From NCBI GenBank assembly GCA_003538135.1, contig DPOR01000005.1:176200-236828 (forward strand): 60,629 nucleotides of DNA, read 5' to 3'. Below are positions 32,386-41,306 of this stretch, piece after piece. This DNA comes from Oscillospiraceae bacterium (GTDB lineage Bacteria; Bacillota; Clostridia; Oscillospirales; Acutalibacteraceae). Below the pieces are notes generated by a model that was not told where the DNA came from, did not search any database, and saw only the letters and a list, made by a program, of their open reading frames with translations. Every line of letters starts with the position of its first letter. Within the stretch, counting starts at the first letter, position 1. The translations under genes were made by a program, and so were the position numbers.

Positions 32386-33471
32386 TCAGACCTTGTAGAA
32401 CTCCTTGTACCAGCGGGCAAAATTGCGAAGCCCGGTTCGAAGGTCAGTCGAGGGCTTGTAGCCGTAGTCGCGCTCGAGCGGCTCTGTGTCCGCATAGGTC
32501 ACGGGCACGTCGCCAGGCTGCATGGGGACGAGCTTTTTATGCGCCTCGAAGTCGTAGTCTTGCGGCAAAACGCCCGCCGCGATAAGCTCGCTGCTCAGAA
32601 TCCCGACGAAGTCGAGCAGATTTTCGGGGCTGCGGTTGCCGATGTTGTAGACCGCATACGGCGGCACGGGCAAACCGTCCTCGCCGTTTTTGCGCTCCGG
32701 CGCGCCCTGCATGATGCGAACCACGCCCTCTACTATGTCGTCTATATAAGTAAAGTCCCGCTTGCAGTTTCCGAAGTTAAAAATGCTTATCGTCTCGCCG
32801 CGCAGGAGCTTGTCCGTGAAGCCGAAATATGCCATGTCGGGGCGACCGGCGGGGCCGTAGACCGTAAAAAATCTGAGTCCCGTCGAGGGGATATTATAGA
32901 GCTTCGAGTAGGCGTGAGCCATGAGCTCGTTCGACTTCTTTGTTGCGGCATAGAGGCTGACGGGGCTGTCCGCCTTGTCATCGGTGCTGTAGGGCACTTT
33001 TTTGTTGCCGCCGTAGACCGACGAGCTTGAGGCATATACCAGATGCTCGACCGGGGTTCTGCCGCTGCCATAGGAGTGGCGGCACGCCTCGAGGATATTA
33101 TAAAAGCCGATGAGATTCGACTCGATATAGGCGTCGGGATTTTCGATTGAATAGCGCACCCCCGCCTGAGCCGCCAAATTAACGACGATCTGCGGGGCAT
33201 ATTCGCAAAAGACCTCCCCGACCTTGCTCTTGTCCGCGAGATTCGCCTTGATAAAAGTGAAGTTCTCATACCGGCGGAGATCTTCGAGCCGCGATTCCTT
33301 CAGGCGGACATCGTAGTAGTCGTTGACGCTGTCGAAGCCTATGACGCGGATATCTTCAAACTCCGTGAGCAGGCGTTTTGAGAGAAAAGAGCCGATGAAT
33401 CCCGCCGCGCCCGTCACGAGCACGGTTTTGCCGTTCAGGTCTGTTTTTGTTTTGCCGAGCTTTTCCTGCAT
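32386..33471 (-). CDS. UDP-glucuronate 4-epimerase family protein
   Basis: NAD-dependent short-chain sugar nucleotide epimerase, 361 residues. Rossmann motif TGAAGFIGSFL near residue 21, catalytic SLYAATKKSNE (Tyr-x3-Lys), and FFTVYGPAGRPDMAYF, which is the UDP-glucuronate/galacturonate epimerase version. The segment SVNDYYDVRLKESRL after the first strand is also typical of that subfamily. It could supply UDP-galacturonate for surface polymers; plain GalE activity is the alternative. Confidence 0.85.
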   Translation of the reverse strand: MQEKLGKTKTDLNGKTVLVTGAAGFIGSFLSKRLLTEFEDIRVIGFDSVNDYYDVRLKESRLEDLRRYENFTFIKANLADKSKVGEVFCEYAPQIVVNLAAQAGVRYSIENPDAYIESNLIGFYNILEACRHSYGSGRTPVEHLVYASSSSVYGGNKKVPYSTDDKADSPVSLYAATKKSNELMAHAYSKLYNIPSTGLRFFTVYGPAGRPDMAYFGFTDKLLRGETISIFNFGNCKRDFTYIDDIVEGVVRIMQGAPERKNGEDGLPVPPYAVYNIGNRSPENLLDFVGILSSELIAAGVLPQDYDFEAHKKLVPMQPGDVPVTYADTEPLERDYGYKPSTDLRTGLRNFARWYKEFYKV

Positions 33472-33525
33472 ATCCGCCGTCCCTTTCGGAAAGGGGCTGA
33501 CACCTTGCGGCGCAGCCCCCGTTAG

Positions 33526-36500
33526 TTATTTCTTGAATTTTTCGAGTATCACGCTGAAAAGCACTGTCGCGCACTGGACTGTTACCGCCGTCAGCGGCGA
33601 CACGAACGCGAACGCCTTGAGCGCGACGCAGAGTATCGCTCCCGCCGCCACGACCGCCTGCATTATAAGGGCGAACACCGCCCAGCGCGAGGCGAAGTTT
33701 GCAAGCCTGCCGCAGGCCGCTATGCTCTTGAAGTAAGAGCGGGCGGAGCCGTCGTGCATGACCTTTGCGGGCGCGGAGTCAACGACGCTGTCTCTGTATG
33801 CGCTGAATATGCGCGCGCCGTGGGAGAACGTCATTTTGATATCCTTCTGCGCTATGCCGAAGCGCGCGGCGATAAGCTCGTCGGTGACATTCGGGTCATC
33901 CGTGCGAACGACAAGGCTGAAGCCGTTGTCCGCCATCTCGTTGAGCGACTCCTTGAGAGAGGCATCCTCGGCGTAGTTAAAGACGAACATCGCCGCCACC
34001 TGGGAGTCTATGGCTATGTAGAGAATCTTGCGTCCGTTGCGCTTGACCTTGTCCTCGTCGGACTTGAGCGGAACCTCGATATTGTGATGCGTGAGCAGGT
34101 TCCGATTGCCGAGCAGCACGCGCTGATTGTATATAGTTGCGGAGAGGCCGAGCCTGTCCTCATATATCATATCGCGCACGGGCGGCAGAAGCTCTGTCGA
34201 GCCGCCGATAATGCGGTTAAAGACATCGGTCAGCGGGCCGCCGGACTTCAGGACTATTGCAACCGCGTAGAGCAGAACGTCGTCTATGCGCACGGTGTGG
34301 AAATCCTTCATTCCGTGCATTTCGCACGCGGCGCGGTCGAAGAGGTCTGCGCTGTCGACTGCGGCGGCGACCGCCTCGGAGCATTCTACGGCGGCGTCGT
34401 AGCCTGCTATCATTCCGCCCTCCGAGTTGAGCTTTCTGTTTTCAAGATAGAGGGGAATCATCAGTGCGAGCTCTATGGCGCAGGGTGAAGTCAGGCAGAA
34501 CGCGCCGGTAAGCACGCCGAATGCCTGGAAGAAATCCCTTGTTATTATGCCCGATATCACGGCGAGCAGCACGGAGACTGCCGAAGAGATTATCAGGCTG
34601 CGCTTTACGCAGCTGTCCGCAGGCGAATTCGCCTCGGAATTTTTAATGAACTCGGCGGGGAACTTTACCTTGCCGGAATACAGAATATCGGGGTTGCCCA
34701 TTTTAAGAGAGCGTCCGACCTCAAAGGCATCCTTTTCGCTCTCTATGGCTCTTATGCCGTAGAGCCCCGACTTGCGCTTTGCGGTGCAGAAAAGGAAATT
34801 CTGCATAACGCGCGCCGAGCCGCGGCTGCCGTTTTCGGCGGTCATGAGCAGGGCGAATACAGCCGCCGAGCAGTAGAACACACCGGAAGCGCCCTCGGGC
34901 GATTTGTTGAAGAAAGAGAGCACCGTCTGAGCGAGCGCGAGTATAAACGTAATTCCGCCTGCCGCGCCGCCGGTCACGCGACCCTTGGCGAGAGCCTTCA
35001 TGCCGGAGAGAACGCACGGAAAAGCGAGATAGAACGACGCGAGCAGAAGAACGAGATTCGCCGCCGCGAGTCCCGCGCCTCCGCGGTCAAACGCGGGAGC
35101 GTCTATCGCCGCCCACTCGAGAATCTTAGGAACCAGGAGCAGCAGCAGCGCGACTCCCTCTATAACGCAGAGCCCTATGGCCGAGGTCTTGAGCTGCGTT
35201 GCCGCGTTTTTAAGGCTGTTATATATGCGCCCGCGCTGTTCGGGCTTTTCGTATTCGAGCGGCGCTTTCTCGGAGCGCTTTTTCTTCTTTTTGGGCTGCT
35301 CCTCGGGCTCCTCCGCTTTTTCTTCGGGGCGAGATTCCTCCTGCTGCGGCTCGTTTTCGTCGAGATTGCTCAGCAGAACGAATTTTTTCTTCTTCTCCGC
35401 TCTTTTTTTGCTCAGCTCGTCCCGCAGCTCGTCCTCGTCTATTTTTTCGGTCTCCGGTTCTTCGCCGAAGCCGCTGAGCATCATCTGTTCCTCCTCAGGG
35501 CGGTTTTCTGCGGCGGGGTTAGTGAAGGGCCTATCCTCTATGGAGGAAGCGGTGTCATTCTCCGAGCCGACAAAGTCCTCCGCGGGAATGACCTTCGGCA
35601 GAGGCTCAAGCCCCGACGTCTCGGAGAGCGGGCCGCGCTTTAAGATAACTCCGGGCTTCTCTATCGTCTCGGAGCTCTGCGGCGCGTTCGCCGAGCCTAT
35701 GGCGGAAATAAGCTTTGTCTTGTATTCGTCGCCGTCCTTCCGTGTCGGCTCCGAGAGCGTTTTCATCGGACCGAACACAACGGTATCGTCAAAAAGTCCG
35801 GGCACGGCGCGCTCCTCGTTTTCGGAGTCGTCCTCCGTCTCCTCGGCGGGCTCGCCGAAATATCTTGCCGCCGGCGCGCCGAAAAGCTCCTCGACAGTCG
35901 GCTTTTTCTCTTCCGCGCCGTCCTGCGGGGTCTCATCTTCGCCGTTGAGAGGAACAACATTCTCCCGCTCGGCTTCGCAGTTTTCGTCTGTATCCGTATC
36001 GCCGTCGCTCTCTGCGACCGACAGCTCGAATTTTGAATCTGAGTATATCTCTTCGCCGTCCTCGGCGAGGGCTTCGTCCGCGTCCTCCGCGGGAACGCCG
36101 TCGGGTTCTTCTTCGGGAGTCTCGACCTCAGCGGGGGCGCTGTCCGTTTTTTCGGACACTGCATCTTCAACAGGAGCTTCGTCCTCTTCTTCTGCGGGAG
36201 CTTCGACCGCTTCCTCGGACTCTGCTTCTTCTGCGGGCATTTCGTCCGCCGGTTCGGCTTCTGCGGGAGCTTCGTTTGCTTCCTCCGGCTCTGCGGGCAC
36301 TTCATCCTCCGTCTTGTCGGAGATGTCAACATCGGGCTCGTCTGCCCCCTGCTCAGGCTCGGCGGTTTCTTCGGGTTCATACTCGGGCTCGGGCTCGCGC
36401 ACGGGCTCGTACCCCAACGCTTTGTCGTCGGAGTATGCGTCCTCGTAATATTGAATGCTCGTCAAAAGCTCGGCGTCGTCCTCGTCGGCAGGCACCGGGG

Positions 36501-36651
36501 AGACGGCGTTTGTGCTTGCAATCAGCTCGTCTATGTCGCTGAGCGACCAGATTTTATCCGGCTCGCCGCGGCTCGACTCAAGCTCCGCTATCTCGCGGAC
36601 AATTTTATCAAGGGAAATCTTGCCCTGTCTGTCGGAAGATTTGTTTTCCAC
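33526..36651 (-). CDS. P-type-ATPase-like membrane protein with long acidic N-terminal region, probably catalytically dead
   Basis: 1041 residues. Residues 50-460 are low-complexity, rich in Glu, Ala, Asp and Pro; membrane segments lie near 490-610, 683-735 and 985-1035. SPCAIELALMIPLY (722-735) matches the CPC-type membrane motif of P1B ATPases, GNRNLL and GRKILYIAIDSQVAAMFVF match the nucleotide and P-domain strands. But the phosphorylation motif DKTGT is replaced by DSADLF (766-771), TGD by RTDD (916-919), and GDGxND by HDGSAR. Start is GTG with GGGGTGA upstream, 36 bases after rlmB. No transport activity is expected; role unknown. Confidence 0.8.
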   Translation of the reverse strand: MENKSSDRQGKISLDKIVREIAELESSRGEPDKIWSLSDIDELIASTNAVSPVPADEDDAELLTSIQYYEDAYSDDKALGYEPVREPEPEYEPEETAEPEQGADEPDVDISDKTEDEVPAEPEEANEAPAEAEPADEMPAEEAESEEAVEAPAEEEDEAPVEDAVSEKTDSAPAEVETPEEEPDGVPAEDADEALAEDGEEIYSDSKFELSVAESDGDTDTDENCEAERENVVPLNGEDETPQDGAEEKKPTVEELFGAPAARYFGEPAEETEDDSENEERAVPGLFDDTVVFGPMKTLSEPTRKDGDEYKTKLISAIGSANAPQSSETIEKPGVILKRGPLSETSGLEPLPKVIPAEDFVGSENDTASSIEDRPFTNPAAENRPEEEQMMLSGFGEEPETEKIDEDELRDELSKKRAEKKKKFVLLSNLDENEPQQEESRPEEKAEEPEEQPKKKKKRSEKAPLEYEKPEQRGRIYNSLKNAATQLKTSAIGLCVIEGVALLLLLVPKILEWAAIDAPAFDRGGAGLAAANLVLLLASFYLAFPCVLSGMKALAKGRVTGGAAGGITFILALAQTVLSFFNKSPEGASGVFYCSAAVFALLMTAENGSRGSARVMQNFLFCTAKRKSGLYGIRAIESEKDAFEVGRSLKMGNPDILYSGKVKFPAEFIKNSEANSPADSCVKRSLIISSAVSVLLAVISGIITRDFFQAFGVLTGAFCLTSPCAIELALMIPLYLENRKLNSEGGMIAGYDAAVECSEAVAAAVDSADLFDRAACEMHGMKDFHTVRIDDVLLYAVAIVLKSGGPLTDVFNRIIGGSTELLPPVRDMIYEDRLGLSATIYNQRVLLGNRNLLTHHNIEVPLKSDEDKVKRNGRKILYIAIDSQVAAMFVFNYAEDASLKESLNEMADNGFSLVVRTDDPNVTDELIAARFGIAQKDIKMTFSHGARIFSAYRDSVVDSAPAKVMHDGSARSYFKSIAACGRLANFASRWAVFALIMQAVVAAGAILCVALKAFAFVSPLTAVTVQCATVLFSVILEKFKK

Positions 36652-36687
36652 TCATCTCACCCCAATATATAAAAAATCGAATAAAAG

Positions 36688-37425
36688 TCAGTTTCTGTGT
36701 TTCGCCGCTTCGAACATCAGGATTCCCGCCGCGACGGAGGCGTTGAGAGAATTTATTTTGCCGCGCATCGGCATAGAGGCTATGAAATCACATTTTTCGC
36801 GCACGAGTCGGCCTATTCCCTTGCCCTCCGAGCCTATGACGAGGGCTATGCTGCCGCTGTAGTCGAGGGAGGTATAGTCCGTGCCGTCCATATCCGCGCC
36901 GAAAATCCAGACACCGCGAGCCTTGAGCTCGTCGATAACGGCGGGAAGATTTGCGACCTTGACTACGGGGACATATTCTATCGCGCCCGCCGAGGTCTTG
37001 GCAACGGTGTAGTTGAGAGTCACGGAGTTTCTTTTCGGGATAATGACCCCGTGCACTCCGGCGGCCTCCGCGCTTCTGAGTATAGCGCCGAGATTGTGCG
37101 GATCCTCGAGGGAGTCGCACACGACAATGAACGGGCGCTCGTTTCGGCTCTGCGCGAGGGCGAAGATATCGTCCAGCTCGGCATATTCGTGAGCCGCGGC
37201 AAATGCCGCAACGCCCTGATGTACAGCACCGTCGCAGAGGCGGTCGAGCTTGCGCGCGTCGGCAAACTTGACGGGGATTTTGCGCTCGCGGCAGATGTCT
37301 ATTATCTTGCCCGCCTGGCCGCCGCGCTGACCCTGCGCCACGGTCACGCTGTCTATCGTTCTGCCGCTCTCGAGCGCCTGAAGCACTGCGTTGCGCCCGA
37401 CTATGAGCCCCTCTTTATGTTCCAT
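36688..37425 (-). CDS. rlmB: 23S rRNA 2'-O-methyltransferase RlmB (SpoU/TrmH family)
   Basis: Methylates the ribose of a conserved guanosine in 23S rRNA; 245 residues. N-terminal substrate-binding domain (GRNAVLQALESGRTIDSV) followed by a SPOUT knot with motifs DSLEDPHNLGAILRSAEAAG, LVIGSEGKGIGRLV and MRGKINSLNASVAAGI. The three motifs are complete. It is the first gene of a likely two-gene transcript with the P-ATPase-like protein. TrmH-type tRNA specificity is less likely given the N-terminal domain. Confidence 0.92.
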   Translation of the reverse strand: MEHKEGLIVGRNAVLQALESGRTIDSVTVAQGQRGGQAGKIIDICRERKIPVKFADARKLDRLCDGAVHQGVAAFAAAHEYAELDDIFALAQSRNERPFIVVCDSLEDPHNLGAILRSAEAAGVHGVIIPKRNSVTLNYTVAKTSAGAIEYVPVVKVANLPAVIDELKARGVWIFGADMDGTDYTSLDYSGSIALVIGSEGKGIGRLVREKCDFIASMPMRGKINSLNASVAAGILMFEAAKHRN

Positions 37426-37444
37426 TAAATATACCTCTTCGCCA

Positions 37445-37464
37445 AAAGTCTCTATATAGACTTT
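37445..37464. promoter_or_regulatory. Inverted repeat in the rlmB leader
   Basis: Perfect 7-base arms AAAGTCT and AGACTTT around CTATAT, directly downstream of the -10 hexamer. It could be an operator or an RNA hairpin. Confidence 0.5.
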
Positions 37465-37494
37465 ATTATATCATATACTGCAGTAAAACGACAA
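37465..37494 (-). promoter_or_regulatory. Promoter of rlmB
   Basis: Minus strand TTGTCG (37489-37494), 18-base spacer, TATAAT (37465-37470). Confidence 0.6.
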
Positions 37495-37510
37495 TAGAAA
37501 CGCTAAATTT

Positions 37511-38008
37511 TTACGCGGGATATTTTTCCTTTCCGCGCAGAGCGACGGAGTTCACAACAAGAATTATGAGCGCGAGCACGAGAGTACCCGTCAGCGCTCC
37601 GAACACATCGACTCCGACATCGAAAAGGCGGCAGGCGCGTCCCGGAACAAAATACTGGTGGATTTCGTCGCTAACCGAATAGACGGCGCAGCAAATCACC
37701 GCGGGAACGGGCGAAAACCGCCTGCGGGTCAAAAACAGCGCGCAGCCTAAAACAAATCCGAGCGCGGCATATTCAAAGAAATGCGCGAATTTGCGCACGA
37801 TAAAGCTGTTGAGAATCGGGCCGAGCAGCTTTCCGAGAAAGCCGAGCACGTTGTCGCTCATGACCTGCGAACGGTTGCCGTCATTGCTCGAAAGCCAGAA
37901 TATGCAGGCGGCGCACATCGCCGCAGAAAACCAGAAAAAGACGGCGAGCACAGTGCGCACCGTCCGATTCTTCGGTAAAATATATTTGAGCTTGCTTGAT
38001 TTTTTCAT
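37511..38008 (-). CDS. VanZ-like family membrane protein
   Basis: 165 residues with four helices. The segments KFAHFFEYAALGFVLG and YSVSDEIHQYFVPGRACRLFDVGVDVFGA are the VanZ family hallmarks (conserved SDExHQ...PGR...DVxxxxxG). VanZ confers low-level teicoplanin resistance in enterococci, but most family members are chromosomal and of unknown function. It begins 7 bases after the upstream lipoprotein gene, so the two are probably one transcript. Confidence 0.88.
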   Translation of the reverse strand: MKKSSKLKYILPKNRTVRTVLAVFFWFSAAMCAACIFWLSSNDGNRSQVMSDNVLGFLGKLLGPILNSFIVRKFAHFFEYAALGFVLGCALFLTRRRFSPVPAVICCAVYSVSDEIHQYFVPGRACRLFDVGVDVFGALTGTLVLALIILVVNSVALRGKEKYPA

Positions 38009-38015
38009 TTTTATG

Positions 38016-39647
38016 TCAGTCCTTTGCCGTTACGAAAACAAAATCCACCGCCGAGCTCTCGGGGTCGACGCTCAGGCCCTCAATGCCCTTGGCGGTCGCA
38101 AAATAGCTCGGGGTTATGAACAGCGGGAGCACCGCGCCCGTCGAGAGGAGTCTGCCCTCCGCGCCGCGGCACGCCTTGACGAGCTCCGAGCCGCTCAAAG
38201 CCTTGAGTTCCTTTACCGCCGAGTCAAACTGCGAGTCCCTGAGACGGACAATATTGTTCGTCCCCTGCGAGGAAAGCGTCGAGAGAAAGCCCGCGGCGTC
38301 GGTTATGCCCGCCGACATGGAGGCGAGGGCTATCTGATAGTCGCCGTCCTGCACTCTTGAGGAGAGCTCCGCCGAGTCGAGCGCGGCGACGGTGAAATTG
38401 ACGCTCAGGCCGAATATTTTCTGCCAGCCCTGGATCATGCGGCGCATGGCGTTTTCGTGCTCCGGCAGGCAGATTATCTCGAGGTTTATTTTGCCCGTTA
38501 TATTTTTCTTTGCGTTCTCCCAATATGCGGCGGCTCTGTTCATGTCGTGGCCGAGTATGCTCACGGGCTCGCTGCTTAAATCCGCACCCTCGCCCACAGA
38601 GCAGGAGGGCGGAATGACGGAATATGTCTTTTGCATATCCTCGCTGCCGAGAGTCAGAGACGAAATGTCCACCGCCGTGCAGAGTGCGCGGCGCAGCGCC
38701 GCGTTTGAGAGGGACGCGTCGGAGCAGTTAAAGCACAGAGCCCAGACGGTGTCGTAGTTCTTTGTGACCGTGAGAGAGGACGAATCGGGCGCGACGGTGC
38801 CGAGCTGAGCGGCGCAGTAGGTGCCGTCGAGCAGGTATTTTAATTTCTGATTGCCGTCGCTGTCGATTACAAGCGACACGCTCGCGGGCTTTGCCGGGAA
38901 AGGCCCCGTGTAGTCGTCGTTATTTTTTATGGTCAGGGCGGAGTCGTGCAGCCAGTAGGAGAGATAGAACGGTCCGTTGCACATAAGGGTCGAGTAGTCG
39001 AGCCCGTAGCGGCCCTTGGTCGCGTTGAAGAACGTCTCGTTGCAGGGCATACACACGGCCTTTGTCAGCAGGTCGAGAAACGCCGCCTCGTCGGTCGCGT
39101 GCTCGAGCGTTATACGCAGCTCGAAGTCGCCGACGGCACTGACGCCGAGCTTATCGGGGGAGAGCTTGCCGTTTATTATGCTCTTCGCGTTCTTTATCAC
39201 GCCGAGGCTCATCGCCTCGGGCGCACCCGTCGCGGGGTTCACGGCGCGCTTCAGCGCAAAGACGAAATCCGCCGCCGTGACGCGGGAATCGAAAGTATTG
39301 TCTATATCGTCGCCGAGAATCGACTTATACGCCTTTTTCATTATGACCCAGCGGGCGTCCTCGCGAAGCTTAAAAGTATAAGTGAGAGAGGCGCTGTCAT
39401 AGCTCCAGCTCTTCGCCGCGGCGGGGGAGAACTTCCCCTCGGAGTCCTTGCGGACAAGCCCCTCGAAGCAGTTGAGCACAACGGTCTTGGCCTCCGCGCC
39501 CTGCGCTATCTGCGGGTCAAGGCACTCGGGCTGGGACTCTATCGGATAGCTCAGCGCCGCGCCCGACCCGTCATTACCGCAGGCGGTCAGGGCAAAAAGC
39601 AGCGCTAACGCAAGAAATATCGAAACGGCTCTCTTGAAAATTTTCAT
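38016..39647 (-). CDS. Peptide ABC transporter substrate-binding lipoprotein (SBP family 5)
   Basis: 543 residues, signal helix and lipobox LTAC (Cys near residue 24). The family-5 signature is in PECLDPQIAQGAEAKTVVLNCFEGLVRKDSEGKF and AAKSWSYDS...YTFKLREDARW, followed by TAADFVFALKRAVNP. No permease or ATPase genes are adjacent, so it is an orphan binding protein. ATG 39647 has GGAGGAAAACC upstream; the frame extends to 39794 without support. Oligopeptide binding is inferred from family. Confidence 0.87.
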   Translation of the reverse strand: MKIFKRAVSIFLALALLFALTACGNDGSGAALSYPIESQPECLDPQIAQGAEAKTVVLNCFEGLVRKDSEGKFSPAAAKSWSYDSASLTYTFKLREDARWVIMKKAYKSILGDDIDNTFDSRVTAADFVFALKRAVNPATGAPEAMSLGVIKNAKSIINGKLSPDKLGVSAVGDFELRITLEHATDEAAFLDLLTKAVCMPCNETFFNATKGRYGLDYSTLMCNGPFYLSYWLHDSALTIKNNDDYTGPFPAKPASVSLVIDSDGNQKLKYLLDGTYCAAQLGTVAPDSSSLTVTKNYDTVWALCFNCSDASLSNAALRRALCTAVDISSLTLGSEDMQKTYSVIPPSCSVGEGADLSSEPVSILGHDMNRAAAYWENAKKNITGKINLEIICLPEHENAMRRMIQGWQKIFGLSVNFTVAALDSAELSSRVQDGDYQIALASMSAGITDAAGFLSTLSSQGTNNIVRLRDSQFDSAVKELKALSGSELVKACRGAEGRLLSTGAVLPLFITPSYFATAKGIEGLSVDPESSAVDFVFVTAKD

Positions 39648-39860
39648 GGTTTTCCTCCGTATATAAGCTCCGTCGGCATATTCGGACAAACTTTGCGGGC
39701 GGTATGAGACATAATTTTTTTCGGGACGGGCATACGCGCCCGATACATTATATAGTAGCATAAAATCACACCTGTTATCAACCGTTTCTTGCAAAGATTA
39801 TCTCTTGCGGGCTCAATTTTACTCAAAAAATTTTTATTGTTAAATATATCTGTCTAATTG

Positions 39861-39889
39861 TTGCAATTTTTTAAAAAATCTGTTACAAT
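39861..39889 (+). promoter_or_regulatory. Promoter of rmuC
   Basis: TTGCAA (39861-39866), 17-base spacer of T6A6-rich sequence, TACAAT (39884-39889), 38 bases before the start codon. Confidence 0.75.
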
Positions 39890-39926
39890 TCTTAATCATA
39901 TCTTACAGAATTCGGAGAATTAAATT

Positions 39927-41258
39927 ATGAATGCTGTTATATATATCGCCGCCGCTCTCGCGGCACTGTGCGCCGTTTTGCTCGTTATTGTCATAACGAA
40001 GCTCGGCCGCCTCTCCGCCGGAGACGGGCAGATAAAGGAGCTCGAGAGCAAGATAAGCTCCCTCGAGGGTCAACTGCGCGACGAGTTTGAGCGCAGCCGC
40101 AGAGAGAGCGCGGGCAACCAGAAGGATATGCGCTCGGAGCTCACCGAATCGCTCGACAAGATGAACGAGCGTCTCGCGCTCATGACCGAGGCCAATTTCA
40201 AGCATCAGCAGCAGCTGACGGATATGTTCTCGAAATCGCTCGACACTATCCGCCGCAACAACATAGAACAAAACGACAGGCAGTCGAGAATTATTGCAGA
40301 GTCGATAGAGAAAATGCAGCAGAGCAACGAGAAAAAGCTCGACGAAATGCGAGCGACCGTCGATGAAAAGCTCTCCGCGACTCTCACGACCCGCCTCGAC
40401 AGCTCGTTCAAGACAGTTTCCGAGCAGCTCGAAAATGTCTACAAATCGCTCGGCGAGATGAAGGAGCTCTCGACCGGCGTCACCACGAACGTCACGAATC
40501 TCAACCGAGTGCTGACAAACGTCAAGGCTCGCGGCACTTGGGCGGAGGTTCAGCTCGAGGGCATTCTCGACCAGACTATTCCCAATATGTATGTGAAAAA
40601 CTTCTCCTCCCGCCCGGGCAGCAGCGAGCGCGTCGAGTTTGCCATACGCATCCCCGCCGGAGACGGCGGAGCGGACGCATATCTCCCCGTTGACTCGAAG
40701 TTCCCCCTGGAGGACTATGTGCGCCTGTGCACCGCAGCCGACGGCGCGGACGCCGACGAGGTTGCCGCGGCGCGCAAGGCTCTTGAGGACAGAGTGCTGG
40801 GCGAGGCAAAGCTCATCACAAAATATATAAACGTTCCGACCACCACGCCTTTTGCCATAATGTATCTGGCCACGGAGGGGCTCTATGCGGAAATCGCGTC
40901 CTCTCCCAAGGGCATAGCCGAGCGCATCCAGCGCGAATACAACATCATGATAGCGGGGCCGACCACGATAACCGCGCTTCTCAACTCCCTCTCCATGGGC
41001 TTCAAGGCCGTGGCGATAAACGAGAAGGCGAACGAGGTTCGCCGCCTGCTCTCCGTTGCCAAGGCGCAGTATGAGAAGTTCGGCGAGGTGCTCGACAAGG
41101 CGAAGAAAAAGATAGACGAGGCGGGGCGCACGCTTGTCGCCGCGCAGGACAGAAACCGCATTATGACGGGCAAGCTCAAGGGAATAGAGAGCATGGACTC
41201 CGCCGAAGCGGACGCATATCTCGGCATAGCCGAAGATAATGACAGTCCGGAAAATTAA
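39927..41258 (+). CDS. rmuC: DNA recombination protein RmuC
   Basis: 443 residues. N-terminal membrane helix (residues 2-25), long coiled coil to about residue 185, then the RmuC nuclease-like core: RGTWAEVQLEGILDQTIPNMY, AYLPVDSKFPLEDYVRL, and AGPTTITALLNSLSMGFK. These match the PD-(D/E)xK-type fold of the family. Proposed role is to limit inversions at short repeats, which is notable given the many repeats here (inference). Confidence 0.92.
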   Translation: MNAVIYIAAALAALCAVLLVIVITKLGRLSAGDGQIKELESKISSLEGQLRDEFERSRRESAGNQKDMRSELTESLDKMNERLALMTEANFKHQQQLTDMFSKSLDTIRRNNIEQNDRQSRIIAESIEKMQQSNEKKLDEMRATVDEKLSATLTTRLDSSFKTVSEQLENVYKSLGEMKELSTGVTTNVTNLNRVLTNVKARGTWAEVQLEGILDQTIPNMYVKNFSSRPGSSERVEFAIRIPAGDGGADAYLPVDSKFPLEDYVRLCTAADGADADEVAAARKALEDRVLGEAKLITKYINVPTTTPFAIMYLATEGLYAEIASSPKGIAERIQREYNIMIAGPTTITALLNSLSMGFKAVAINEKANEVRRLLSVAKAQYEKFGEVLDKAKKKIDEAGRTLVAAQDRNRIMTGKLKGIESMDSAEADAYLGIAEDNDSPEN

Positions 41259-41306
41259 GAAGTTTCGTTTTTATTTTAAATAAAATCAGAAAAAGGAGGA
41301 AACGAA

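Noticed and set aside
35177..36448. Ser-rich frame opposite the acidic tail of the P-ATPase-like protein
   Set aside because: GAG/GAA and GCC codons read backwards give Ser-rich low-complexity text. The minus-strand product has a supported start and conserved C-terminal domain.
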